Below, in pieces: positions 6,938 to 13,860 of a stretch of 15,586 bases of DNA (position 1 is the first letter of the stretch; each line of letters begins with the position of its first letter). The position numbers were made by a program, and so were the translations under genes. A model generated the notes under the pieces. That model worked only from the letters and a program-made list of their open reading frames with translations. It did not search any database and was not told the origin of the DNA. Source of the stretch: Acidimicrobiia bacterium UBA6912 (GTDB taxonomy: Bacteria > Actinomycetota > Acidimicrobiia > Spongiisociales > UBA5794); the NCBI GenBank assembly GCA_002450985.1, contig DKBA01000343.1, positions 233-15,818 on the forward strand, written 5' to 3'.

Positions 6938-8086
6938 TCAGTGTCGAGGGCCGGCATCCGCGGCGCCCCGCATCTCTGCCAGGTCCTTTCCCGCCTTCTG
7001 CGCCCAGGCAACCAGATTCTCCGGCCGGTAGCTGCGATCGCGTCTCCACTTGTCGAAGACCGATCCGTCGATCGTCTCGTTGAGGACGTGGGAGTAGCCG
7101 GGCCGCCGCGAGGTCGGCCGGGGATCACGCCCGATCTCGCGCCGGTGCCTCTGGCCGAGCTTGAGCGCTCGATAGAGACCGAAGGCAAACGTCGCAAAAC
7201 TGTCGTGATGGGGCAGCGTCACCGCGTCGGCGTCGACCTCGACCTTCCTCTTGAACGCAAGACCACATGCCGACGCTTCCTCCTGAATCCAGGCCAACGG
7301 GATCTGTGCCAATGGATCGAGGCGATGGCCCCCGCCCACATTGCAGTGATCGCCGACGAACCAACGCTGCTCGATGGTTTGATCTTCCTTGAGCGGCTCG
7401 AAAGGCTCGCCCTCGGGCTGGAATCCGGTCCAGAGCGTTGCGTCGAACGCCTTCCGGTGCTCGTCGATCGCCACGGCGTGGATCATGTGCTTGTAGAGAA
7501 CGCTCGGATTCGTGTTGTGGAACTGGAAGGTTCGCCGACTCAAGCCTCGGATCTTGCCGAAGGGCACGCCGAGCGCGCCCACCGTGTCCCAGACGCCGAT
7601 GAACTCGATCTCGATCCGCCGCGAATACCGGAGCAGGATCGCGTCCTCTGACGAGATCGGCCGTCCATCCCGCCTCGCAAACTCCAGCTCGTGGAGCCCT
7701 GGGTGCTGGTCGGCTTTCCGGTAGCGACCGAAGACCTCGCCGACCGACAGCGGTGCACCGGGCCGCAACAGGCCGCAGCGAGCGATCATCCCGGCCAAGG
7801 TCCGGGCCGTGTATGCGCCCCGACTGAACCCGAACAGAAAGACCTGGTCACCATCCTCGTAGTGCTCGATGAGCCACTGGTACGCCTGGCGCATGTTGCG
7901 AGAGAGACCGAGTCCCATGGCGCCCCCGCGGAGCCTCTCGGTGATGCGATTCCCTACGCCTTCCCCATAGTGGACGAGCTGGCGCACCCCATCGCCGTCG
8001 GCAGTCAGGACTTTGAGCCGCCACACATTGGTGTTGTCCTCTGGATCATTCCACGTTCCGTCCAGGAAAACTGCGAGTCGTTTCAC
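6938..8086 (-). CDS. DUF2235 alpha/beta-hydrolase-like protein (Tle1-type phospholipase fold)
   Basis: A 382-residue protein of the DUF2235 family, the fold of the type VI phospholipase effector Tle1. Diagnostic pieces are the opening KRLAVFLDGTWND (residues 2-14), the nucleophile elbow FLFGFSRGAYTAR with S88 in GFSRG, GVWDTVGALGVP (D167) and WFVGDHCNVGGGH (242-254). Family knowledge supports an esterase or phospholipase-like activity, but no substrate can be read here, and no VgrG, PAAR or other type VI component is present. There is no signal peptide. The GTG start at 8086 has GAGGTG about 5 bases upstream. It is the first gene of the minus-strand hydrolase block and is divergent from the NLR-like operon, sharing a 278-base intergenic region with it. 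It could be a free-standing lipase-like enzyme or a conflict effector. Confidence 0.88.
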   Translation of the reverse strand: MKRLAVFLDGTWNDPEDNTNVWRLKVLTADGDGVRQLVHYGEGVGNRITERLRGGAMGLGLSRNMRQAYQWLIEHYEDGDQVFLFGFSRGAYTARTLAGMIARCGLLRPGAPLSVGEVFGRYRKADQHPGLHELEFARRDGRPISSEDAILLRYSRRIEIEFIGVWDTVGALGVPFGKIRGLSRRTFQFHNTNPSVLYKHMIHAVAIDEHRKAFDATLWTGFQPEGEPFEPLKEDQTIEQRWFVGDHCNVGGGHRLDPLAQIPLAWIQEEASACGLAFKRKVEVDADAVTLPHHDSFATFAFGLYRALKLGQRHRREIGRDPRPTSRRPGYSHVLNETIDGSVFDKWRRDRSYRPENLVAWAQKAGKDLAEMRGAADAGPRH

Positions 8087-8207
8087 TCCGCACCTCGCTT
8101 CCTGGCTGCCTCTTCGGCCGAAGGTGTCCGGTGATCGATCGGCGATGTGACACGGCGTCCTTTGGCAGCCAATCTCCCTTCACGATGGACCTCGGCGAGT
8201 AGCAGCG

Positions 8208-8229
8208 GCTAGGGCCCAATGGGCCTAGC
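8208..8229. repeat. Near-perfect inverted repeat in the divergent intergenic region
   Basis: GCTAGGGCCCA is followed at once by TGGGCCTAGC after one A, so the arms pair over 10 bp with one bulged G. It lies between the DUF2235 gene and the NLR-like operon and could be an operator or an mRNA hairpin; nothing distinguishes these. Confidence 0.45.
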
Positions 8230-8303
8230 GAGGACGTGGCTGGAGGTACATGAGCCCGATCTGTGGCTTTGCTGGCCCCGTCAGGCGTGACCTAAGGCCC
8301 ATA

Positions 8304-8331
8304 CCGCGGCCTTCGAGCCGCGGCATACGAT
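8304..8331 (+). promoter_or_regulatory. Candidate promoter with overlapping operator-like palindrome for the NLR-like operon
   Basis: A perfect 7-bp inverted repeat, CCGCGGC-cttcga-GCCGCGG (8304-8323), is followed three bases later by TACGAT (8326-8331), a fair actinobacterial -10 element. Transcription would start near 8338 and the first gene's start codon is at 8365 behind an AGGGGG box. No -35 hexamer is recognisable; the palindrome occupies that region, where a bound regulator would block or recruit polymerase. This is a reading by eye. Confidence 0.4.
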
Positions 8332-8364
8332 GACTGGTGTAGCCAGCAAGAGGGGGTGGTTGGC

Positions 8365-8856
8365 GTGGCCATCGACGTCGCGTTGCTCGCAGCCTCGGTC
8401 GTTGCCAAGTTCCTCATGCCGTATGCGAAGAAGGGCGCTGAGAAACTCTCAGAAGAGATCGGGAAGACTCTCGGCGCTTCCGCTGCTACGCAGGCTGTCG
8501 ACGTGGCGAAGCGGATCTGGACGAGGGTGAAGTCCGTCTTCTCGAGCAGCAAGGAGCAGACGACACTCGCGTTGTTCACCGAGGACCCGGAGACCTACGG
8601 GACCGCCCTCGAGAAACTGCTCGTCGAGAGGCTGCGACGCGACCCGGATCTCGCTGCCGAGCTCCAAGGTCTCGTAGGTGCATCGATGGGCGGCGAGAGA
8701 ACAGCCGTCGAGATCATGGCGGAGACGGTCGGCTACGTCGACGCACGAGGGGCCACGATCTCGGGGACCGTGGGCGGCATCGTGTACGACCGTCGCCCTA
8801 CGGATGCAGAGTCACTCTCGGGATCGGAACCCGGTGCCCCGGATGCTCACGAGTGA
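8365..8856 (+). CDS. Small helical protein with C-terminal Gly/Val beta-motif; candidate effector/adaptor of the NLR-like operon
   Basis: A 163-residue protein without a named family that I can assign. Residues 1-60 are helical, opening with a hydrophobic stretch (AIDVALLAASVVAKFLM) that runs into a basic amphipathic segment (AKRIWTRVKSVF); this could associate with or insert into membrane. Residues 66-105 form a second helical unit ending in DPDLAAELQGLV. The C-terminal part (120-142) switches to TVGYVDARGATISGTVGGI, a Gly/Val/Thr beta-motif, then a disordered acidic tail. A very similar motif lies inside the NTPase of gene 3. This arrangement resembles small effectors of bacterial amyloid-signalling NLR systems, in which an N-terminal killing domain is triggered through a shared motif; that is inference. 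GTG 8365 was preferred to GTG 8356 because the AGGGGG box at 8351 is then 8 bases away. The next gene starts 13 bases after the stop. Confidence 0.8.
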   Translation: MAIDVALLAASVVAKFLMPYAKKGAEKLSEEIGKTLGASAATQAVDVAKRIWTRVKSVFSSSKEQTTLALFTEDPETYGTALEKLLVERLRRDPDLAAELQGLVGASMGGERTAVEIMAETVGYVDARGATISGTVGGIVYDRRPTDAESLSGSEPGAPDAHE

Positions 8857-8869
8857 TGGAGGCGCTCCA

Positions 8870-9559
8870 ATGCCTCTCATGGTGGGAAGGGATGCAGAAC
8901 TGGCCGACGTGATGGGCCTGTTCAACGACGGCACCCAGATCGCAGCAGTCTCGTGTGAGCCGGCAAAGGGTCTGTCGACGTTTCTCGTCGTGGTGGAGGA
9001 CCGGGCCTCTGAGGCGGGCTGGCGGGTGCTGCACCTCACCGCGGAACGCGCAGCCGACCGGCTTTGCTCCGCTGCTTCCGTCGAGAGGCATCTTCGCAGG
9101 CTGTTCGATCTGCCGGAGGGCACAGAGGAAGGCCGGGTGCGTCGGGCGCTGAGTCGTTTTGTTCCGGGGCAGGTCTCGGTCTATGCACGAGCCTTGGCGG
9201 AGGGCGGCCGCACCCTCATGGTCATCGACGGATACGAGGGGAGTCTGCGCTTCGACTTCTGGCTGCGCTCGCTCACCGGTGATCTCAACGCTCTGGGAGC
9301 GTCCGTCGTCGTTCTGGTCGGCGGCCGCCCGGGCGCCATCGAACCAATCCGGGCTGACCGCAGAGTCGAACTCGGCGCCCTCGACACCGCAGCGGTGCGG
9401 ACACACCTCGAGGAGGCTGCGGCCTTGTTGTCACCACCTCTCTCGGACGATGAGCTGACTGCCTACGTGACGGCCGGTGTGGAGGAGCCGGGAGTAGTGG
9501 CTGCGCTCGACTTCCTCTTCGAGCTCGTGTCGCAGGAGGGTCCGACGTGGATGTCATGA
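8870..9559 (+). CDS. Degenerate STAND-type NTPase-like protein
   Basis: A 229-residue protein with the layout of a short STAND/AAA-type NTPase: an opening MPLMVGRDAELADVMGLF box typical of these domains, a Walker A position reading VSCEPAKGLSTFL (27-39), a Walker B-like strand TLMVIDGYEG (115-124), a sensor-1 strand VVVLVGGRP (146-154) and a helical lid. In the Walker A the invariant GK[ST] lysine is replaced by leucine (G34-L35-S36), and Walker B lacks the second acidic residue, so ATP binding or hydrolysis is probably lost. It matches gene 3 in overall order, suggesting an ancient tandem pair in which one member became regulatory. The ATG at 8870 has GGAGG 7 bases upstream. The stop overlaps the start of gene 3, implying coupled translation and perhaps a fixed ratio of subunits. 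Confidence 0.8.
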   Translation: MPLMVGRDAELADVMGLFNDGTQIAAVSCEPAKGLSTFLVVVEDRASEAGWRVLHLTAERAADRLCSAASVERHLRRLFDLPEGTEEGRVRRALSRFVPGQVSVYARALAEGGRTLMVIDGYEGSLRFDFWLRSLTGDLNALGASVVVLVGGRPGAIEPIRADRRVELGALDTAAVRTHLEEAAALLSPPLSDDELTAYVTAGVEEPGVVAALDFLFELVSQEGPTWMS

Positions 9560-10458
9560 CAGAGGCACAGTTCATCGATCGCGAGGCCGAGGCGGAACTG
9601 TTTCGCCAGCTCCTCAGGTTCGAGGATGGCCGCCGCCTGTTGACGATCACCGATCGGGGTGGCCGTGGCAAGTCCACGCTCCTGAAGAAGCTGGAGTACA
9701 TCTGCGACTGGGACATGGATGTGCCGTGTGCGCGCGTCGAGCTGGATCGAATCACTGGGATGTCCGACTTCGATGTCGTGGACACCATGCGGCGTAGCTT
9801 CGGCGAGGACCTCTCGCTGGGTCGATTCGACCGCCTCAACACTGCGCGCCTCCTCAAGGACCGGAGCTGTCTCGAAGCCGGCGTCGTCGACATGAGGGGC
9901 GCTTCGGTCCAAGCCGGAGGCGTGGTCGCAGCGAGCGCAACCGTGATCCACGGTGACGTGCGGGGGTCGGTCATCGGAGTCCCCGGGCAATGGAGTGACG
10001 AGCTGGAGCAGGCAGCGCGCCAGCGGTGTGTCGACGCGTTTCTCGAGGATCTCGACGATGCGGCCCTGGAGCGGCCGTTGGTGATCCTGGTCGATACGGT
10101 CGATGAGAAGAGCCCGCTCACGCTGCGGAAATGGATCATGAAGTCCTTGGTGAAGCGCAGGTTCGTGAACGTCGACACTCACGAGTCCAAGCTGGTTCTC
10201 GTGCTTGCTGGCCGCACCGTCGGTCCCGATCTGAAGCGACGGATCGGGGCGGAAGCCTTCGAGCGTTCCGTCAAATCGATCGAGTCTCTGAGTGAATGGA
10301 AGCTGGAGCACGTCCGCGATTTCCTGACGATGCACGGCTACTCGCAACTCACCGATGAAGACGTGGGGGCAGTTCACGGGTTCATCGCAACCGGCTCGTC
10401 GCTCGCCCTCGCGCTCCAGATGGCCGAGGTCTACAAGGCAGCTCGGGAGGAGTCGTGA
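9547..10458 (+). CDS. STAND-type NTPase carrying an internal Gly/Val beta-motif
   Basis: A 303-residue NTPase with an intact Walker A (ITDRGGRGKSTLLKKL, K42), Walker B (LVILVDTVDEK, D183 with D186/E187), a sensor-1 strand ending KLVLVLAGR (R223) and a GSSLALAL motif (283-290) equivalent to the GLPLAL box of NB-ARC/STAND ATPases. Between Walker A and B it has an unusual insertion (about 112-144), VDMRGASVQAGGVVAASA followed by TVIHGDVRGSVIG, resembling the C-terminal motif of gene 1. It stops straight after the ATPase lid; the winged helix and sensor repeats that normally follow are in the next gene. The GTG at 9547 sits 6 bases behind AGGAGGG and overlaps gene 2 by 13 bases; ATG 9556, with a 4-base ATGA overlap, is an alternative. 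It is the likely nucleotide-driven switch of the operon. Confidence 0.88.
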   Translation: MDVMTEAQFIDREAEAELFRQLLRFEDGRRLLTITDRGGRGKSTLLKKLEYICDWDMDVPCARVELDRITGMSDFDVVDTMRRSFGEDLSLGRFDRLNTARLLKDRSCLEAGVVDMRGASVQAGGVVAASATVIHGDVRGSVIGVPGQWSDELEQAARQRCVDAFLEDLDDAALERPLVILVDTVDEKSPLTLRKWIMKSLVKRRFVNVDTHESKLVLVLAGRTVGPDLKRRIGAEAFERSVKSIESLSEWKLEHVRDFLTMHGYSQLTDEDVGAVHGFIATGSSLALALQMAEVYKAAREES

Positions 10459-12818
10459 CTGGTCGCCACGCGAGCCGGGACGGCACGTCAACGGCACGAT
10501 GGTCGTCGATGGCGGAATTGGTGTCCGAGGTCGAACGGGCGAGCGATCCCGAGCGCGCTCTCGTGCAGCTCGCGCTCGAGGAATTGGGGCGACTCGAACC
10601 GGCGCGAGCCCGGGTCATTCGTGCAGCGGCAATCGCAAGGCGCATCGACCGTCCGGTCATCAAGACCCTGATGCAGGTCGATGACGCCGAAGCACAGGAC
10701 CTGTTGACCTTCGTGATCTCGCAACCGTTCGTGGAACATCGCCCGGACGGCACTCACGCCTTGCACGACACCTCGCGAGACGAGCTCCTGCGCGACTGGC
10801 GCGACCGCGACCCGGAGACATTCGCCCGATTGAACGAGCAGCTCGCTGCCCACTACCTCGACCTCCACGAGAGAACGCGCCCTGGTGCAGCGCACCTGAG
10901 CCGGGTGGCCGGCGTCGTGCAGGCGGTCCGACAGGAGCGGTTCATCCAATTCGCCCTCGCTGTCGAGTCGGTCGAGGTCTCGCCCCTCCTGGAGGCGATC
11001 TACCACCTTGCGATGGCCTCTGCCGACAAGGGCTTGGAAGCGCTGCAGAAGTACTTCTGCGAGTACGAGGACGAGGGCCGCTACTCGGTGGGCTCCGCTC
11101 TGATCGACGGATTGCGCGACGCGTCTACGCGCCTCCCGCCCGGTGAGTGGTCGGCGCGCCACGATGCGTGGCTGGCGTATTTCCAGGGGCGACTCCTCAA
11201 CCGCCAGCGTCGGTACGAGGAGGCGGCATCCACACTGGGTGAGGTGTTGGCCTCCTGCGAGGGCGACGCCCGGCTTCGACTCTGGGCCCTCTCCGAGCAA
11301 GGCGTGGCCTTCGAGGAGCGGTTGCTCTTCGGCGATGCCCGTCATCGGTACAAGGAAGCCTTGGCGCTGGCGGACACGAGCCATGAGGATCCGTGGAACG
11401 TCCCGATCGACTGGCTGCGGCTGGCCGGCGTGGCCTCGACGCTGGAGGACTACGAGGAGGCCGAGACGTCTCTCGAGCGAGCGGTGAGGAGCGCGCGTGA
11501 GAGCGGGAACCGTCCGGCGGAGGTGTTCGCCCTCACGGAGCTCTCTGCGATTCGGGAGAAGCAGGGGGATTGGCGTACGGCCTTCGACGCGGCGCTCGGT
11601 GCGCTTCACATCGCCCGTACCGATTGCTCGACGGACGCCTCTCAGAATCGCCTCGCTGCCAGGCGGGTCATGGAGATGCTCGTCAAGGTCGACCCCCACG
11701 TTGCGGACTCGATCCTCCACGAGTGCTTGAAGGCCGCTGCCGGGCAGCGAGCTGCGCAGTGCATCGTCCGCAATGCCTATATCGAGGCTGCGATTGCCGC
11801 AGGTCGGCTGCGCGCTGCGTTGAGCCAAGCAGAGAAGCTGAGCGAGGAGGCGCGTGTCGCTGAAGACACATGGACTGCCCTGGGCGCGGCGTACAACTCG
11901 GCATGCGTCCTTCACGCAATGGGCAGGCTGAGCGAGGCCGAGGAGTTGCTGCTCGACGTGTGCAGACGGGCGACCGAACGAGAAGTGATCTTGGGCGCCC
12001 AAGCCCGCACCGTGGCAGCGTTGATCTGGATGGACGTGGGTCGACTCGACGACGCCGACTCGGCGCTCCTGGAAGCAGCGGAGGTGTGGAGGAAGATCGG
12101 GCACGATCGGATGCTGGCACGGTCCGTACTGCACCGGGCCGACGTGGCGCTACTGAAGGGAGCGCAGACGGCGGCGCACGGGCTTCTCGCAGAGGCGAAC
12201 TCCCATAGCGTCCCGACTCTTGATCTCCGAGCGCTGCGGGAGTCGGTGAGCGCTCGCGTATGCGCCTCCGAAGGGCGCCATGTCGAGGCCGCAGAGCACC
12301 ACGGTGCGGCAGCCGACCTCTATCACGCACTGCGGCGCGACCATGAGGCGGCGAGAGCGCACCTTGCACGGGCCTCCGCCCTGGGCGAGGTGGGTGACTT
12401 CGCCCGGGCCGCCGAGTCGGCGTCGATCGCTCGCGACAGGTACGCCGCGCTCGCCGCAGCCGATGGCTACACCGCAGCCGAGCAAGTCATCGATGCGCAG
12501 AGGCGGAACGCCGATGCCATGAGTAACTTCGTGGACGCCACCGGAGTGAGGCATCGCAGCCTGCAGCGTGCGCGAGAGCAACTCGAGGCTGCGTGTACCC
12601 GCGATCGTGACAACTGGTGGTTCCAGCTCAACCGGGCGTACGTGGAGCGGGCGACCGACGACGTCGAGGCAGCGAGCAAGACCCTGAAGCGACTGGTCGC
12701 CAGCGCTCCCGAGTACCTCACGTCGAGTCGACTCGAGGGGATCTGGACGGGAGTCGGCCCGTTCTCACAGGACGCGCACGAGTCGGCAGTTGCCGGCGGT
12801 GAGGAGGGCGCCGGGTGA
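10455..12818 (+). CDS. Winged-helix and TPR sensor protein, C-terminal half of a split STAND/NLR
   Basis: A 787-residue protein with no NTPase domain. Residues about 36-115 form a winged helix of the kind that follows the ATPase in STAND proteins (RVIRAAAIARRIDRPVIKTL, then FVEHRPDGTHALHDTSRDEL). From about residue 190 to 690 it is an array of TPR-like helix pairs (for example EEAASTLGEVLASCE, YEEAETSLERAVRSA, LSEAEELLLDVCRRA, LDDADSALLEAAEVW), and it closes with a TPR-like NWWFQLNRAYVERATDDVEAA unit. TPR arrays in STAND proteins act as the sensor or scaffold. Its GTG start overlaps the stop of gene 3 as GTGA, with GGGAGG 4 bases upstream, so the two are probably translated in a coupled way and form one functional NLR from two chains. 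The ATG at codon 19 is a less likely start. No sequencing-error scar is evident at the junction. Confidence 0.9.
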   Translation: MTGRHASRDGTSTARWSSMAELVSEVERASDPERALVQLALEELGRLEPARARVIRAAAIARRIDRPVIKTLMQVDDAEAQDLLTFVISQPFVEHRPDGTHALHDTSRDELLRDWRDRDPETFARLNEQLAAHYLDLHERTRPGAAHLSRVAGVVQAVRQERFIQFALAVESVEVSPLLEAIYHLAMASADKGLEALQKYFCEYEDEGRYSVGSALIDGLRDASTRLPPGEWSARHDAWLAYFQGRLLNRQRRYEEAASTLGEVLASCEGDARLRLWALSEQGVAFEERLLFGDARHRYKEALALADTSHEDPWNVPIDWLRLAGVASTLEDYEEAETSLERAVRSARESGNRPAEVFALTELSAIREKQGDWRTAFDAALGALHIARTDCSTDASQNRLAARRVMEMLVKVDPHVADSILHECLKAAAGQRAAQCIVRNAYIEAAIAAGRLRAALSQAEKLSEEARVAEDTWTALGAAYNSACVLHAMGRLSEAEELLLDVCRRATEREVILGAQARTVAALIWMDVGRLDDADSALLEAAEVWRKIGHDRMLARSVLHRADVALLKGAQTAAHGLLAEANSHSVPTLDLRALRESVSARVCASEGRHVEAAEHHGAAADLYHALRRDHEAARAHLARASALGEVGDFARAAESASIARDRYAALAAADGYTAAEQVIDAQRRNADAMSNFVDATGVRHRSLQRAREQLEAACTRDRDNWWFQLNRAYVERATDDVEAASKTLKRLVASAPEYLTSSRLEGIWTGVGPFSQDAHESAVAGGEEGAG

Positions 12819-13022
12819 CGTGCGGGGTCGAGGGCGGCTTGGCGAGCGGCAGTCCACGTGCCGCAGCCTCAGACGTCGCTCGGCGGGTGCTGCGCTGACC
12901 GTTCGGAGCGCAAGCCCACGGCGAGAAGGCACTCGGGATGTCGTGCGAGCTGCCGTGACCTCGGACGCGTCAGCTCCTGATGGATGGCTGCCGGGACGCA
13001 AGCAACGGAAGGGAGGTGCGCA

Positions 13023-13690
13023 GTGGAGGAGACGGCCCGACTCTTGGAGGGCATAGGCGCTCTCGCCTGGCCGATTCTGGCGATAGTCGCCGTCGTCGTC
13101 TTTGGCGAGCCTCTTCGCGAGATCATCAGGAGCACTGGTGATCGCGGGGTACGGTGGAGGCCGGTAGCGTCGAGCTGACGGTCGAGCGACTCAGGGAACA
13201 GCAAGAGAGCACCACGGAGCAGCAAGCGGACGTGACGGCGAAACTCGGGGAGCGCCTGACGGCCCTCGAACGCGGCGAAGCTCCGCCGCTCGCACGGACC
13301 GAGGCGCCCGAACCCGCTGAGGCGCGCGTGAAGTCCGTTCTCTGGGTCGACGACCGTCCGTCGAACAACACCTACCTCATCGAGCTGCTGCGCAGCAGAT
13401 CTGTCGATGTGCAGGTTGCGTTGTCTACCGCCGACGGCCTCCGTCTGTTGGATTCCCAGACTCCCGACGCAATCGTGTCGGACCTCGGGCGCGAGGAGAA
13501 CGGCGTCTGGAAACCGCACGGGGGGCTCGAGTTCGCAACGAGGGTTCGTGCGCTCGACGGCGCCATTCCGATCTTCCTGTTCACCCGTCGAAAGCACGTG
13601 CTCCAGGTCGGCGACAAAGCGCTGGCAATGGGTGTCACCGGCATCACTTAGCGTGCTTCGGAGCTGCTCGAGATGCTCGAGTTGAGCTGA
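13023..13690 (+). pseudogene. Membrane-anchored receiver-domain protein, broken by a frameshift and an in-frame TAG
   Basis: The intact form would be a one-helix membrane protein with a coiled coil and a cytoplasmic REC domain. From GTG 13023 (GGGAGGTG 4 bases upstream) the frame gives a transmembrane helix (LAWPILAIVAVVVFG) and then ends at 13178. The continuing protein is in the -1 frame from about 13151: VEAGSVELTVERLREQQEST, a Glu/Gln-rich coiled coil, and a receiver domain with VLWVDDRPSNN (13340s), acceptor Asp in AIVSDLG and LFTRRKHV. One missing base near 13150 would restore RGVR-VEAGSVEL. This frame then meets TAG at 13649-13651, yet the following 12 codons read RASELLEMLELS, a natural helical end, before TGA. 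Two lesions argue for a pseudogene; no slippery heptamer supports programmed frameshifting. If the second part is expressed separately, GTG 13154 is its likely start. Confidence 0.7.
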
Positions 13691-13782
13691 CCAAGCCATC
13701 GAGTCGGGTGATCCGATGCGATGTGACGGGCGGGCGTCCGAGTCGACACGAGGCCTCGCACCACGGTGAGGAGGAACTGAGA

Positions 13783-13842
13783 TCGACCCGTCGGCATGGG
13801 CCTTTCACCGCGTCGTCGGCCCTTGCTGCCAGCACGGGTCGA
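13783..13842. repeat. 9-bp inverted repeat downstream of the tRNA pair
   Basis: TCGACCCGT (13783-13791) and ACGGGTCGA (13834-13842) are exact reverse complements 42 bases apart, located 19-78 bases beyond the 3' end of tRNA-Phe on its strand. It may help define the tRNA transcript's end or be chance. The rest of 13691-13860 shows no gene. Confidence 0.3.
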
Positions 13843-13860
13843 GTCCGTGGCATCCGTTCG

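Noticed and set aside
8250..8333. 27-codon frame (MSPICGFAGPVRRDLRPI...) behind a GGAGGT box upstream of the NLR-like operon
   Set aside because: The box is only about 2-4 bases from the ATG, the peptide is Arg/Pro-rich, and the frame runs through the palindrome and -10 candidate.
10440..10460. Programmed -1 frameshift fusing the NTPase and the winged-helix-TPR protein
   Set aside because: No slippery heptamer is present, and the downstream gene has its own ribosome binding site and GTG start in a standard GTGA overlap.
13137..13160. Programmed frameshift in the membrane-REC gene
   Set aside because: The only slip-prone run (GGGG) would favour +1 movement into a frame that soon stops, whereas the required shift is -1; the second lesion (TAG at 13649) also favours decay.
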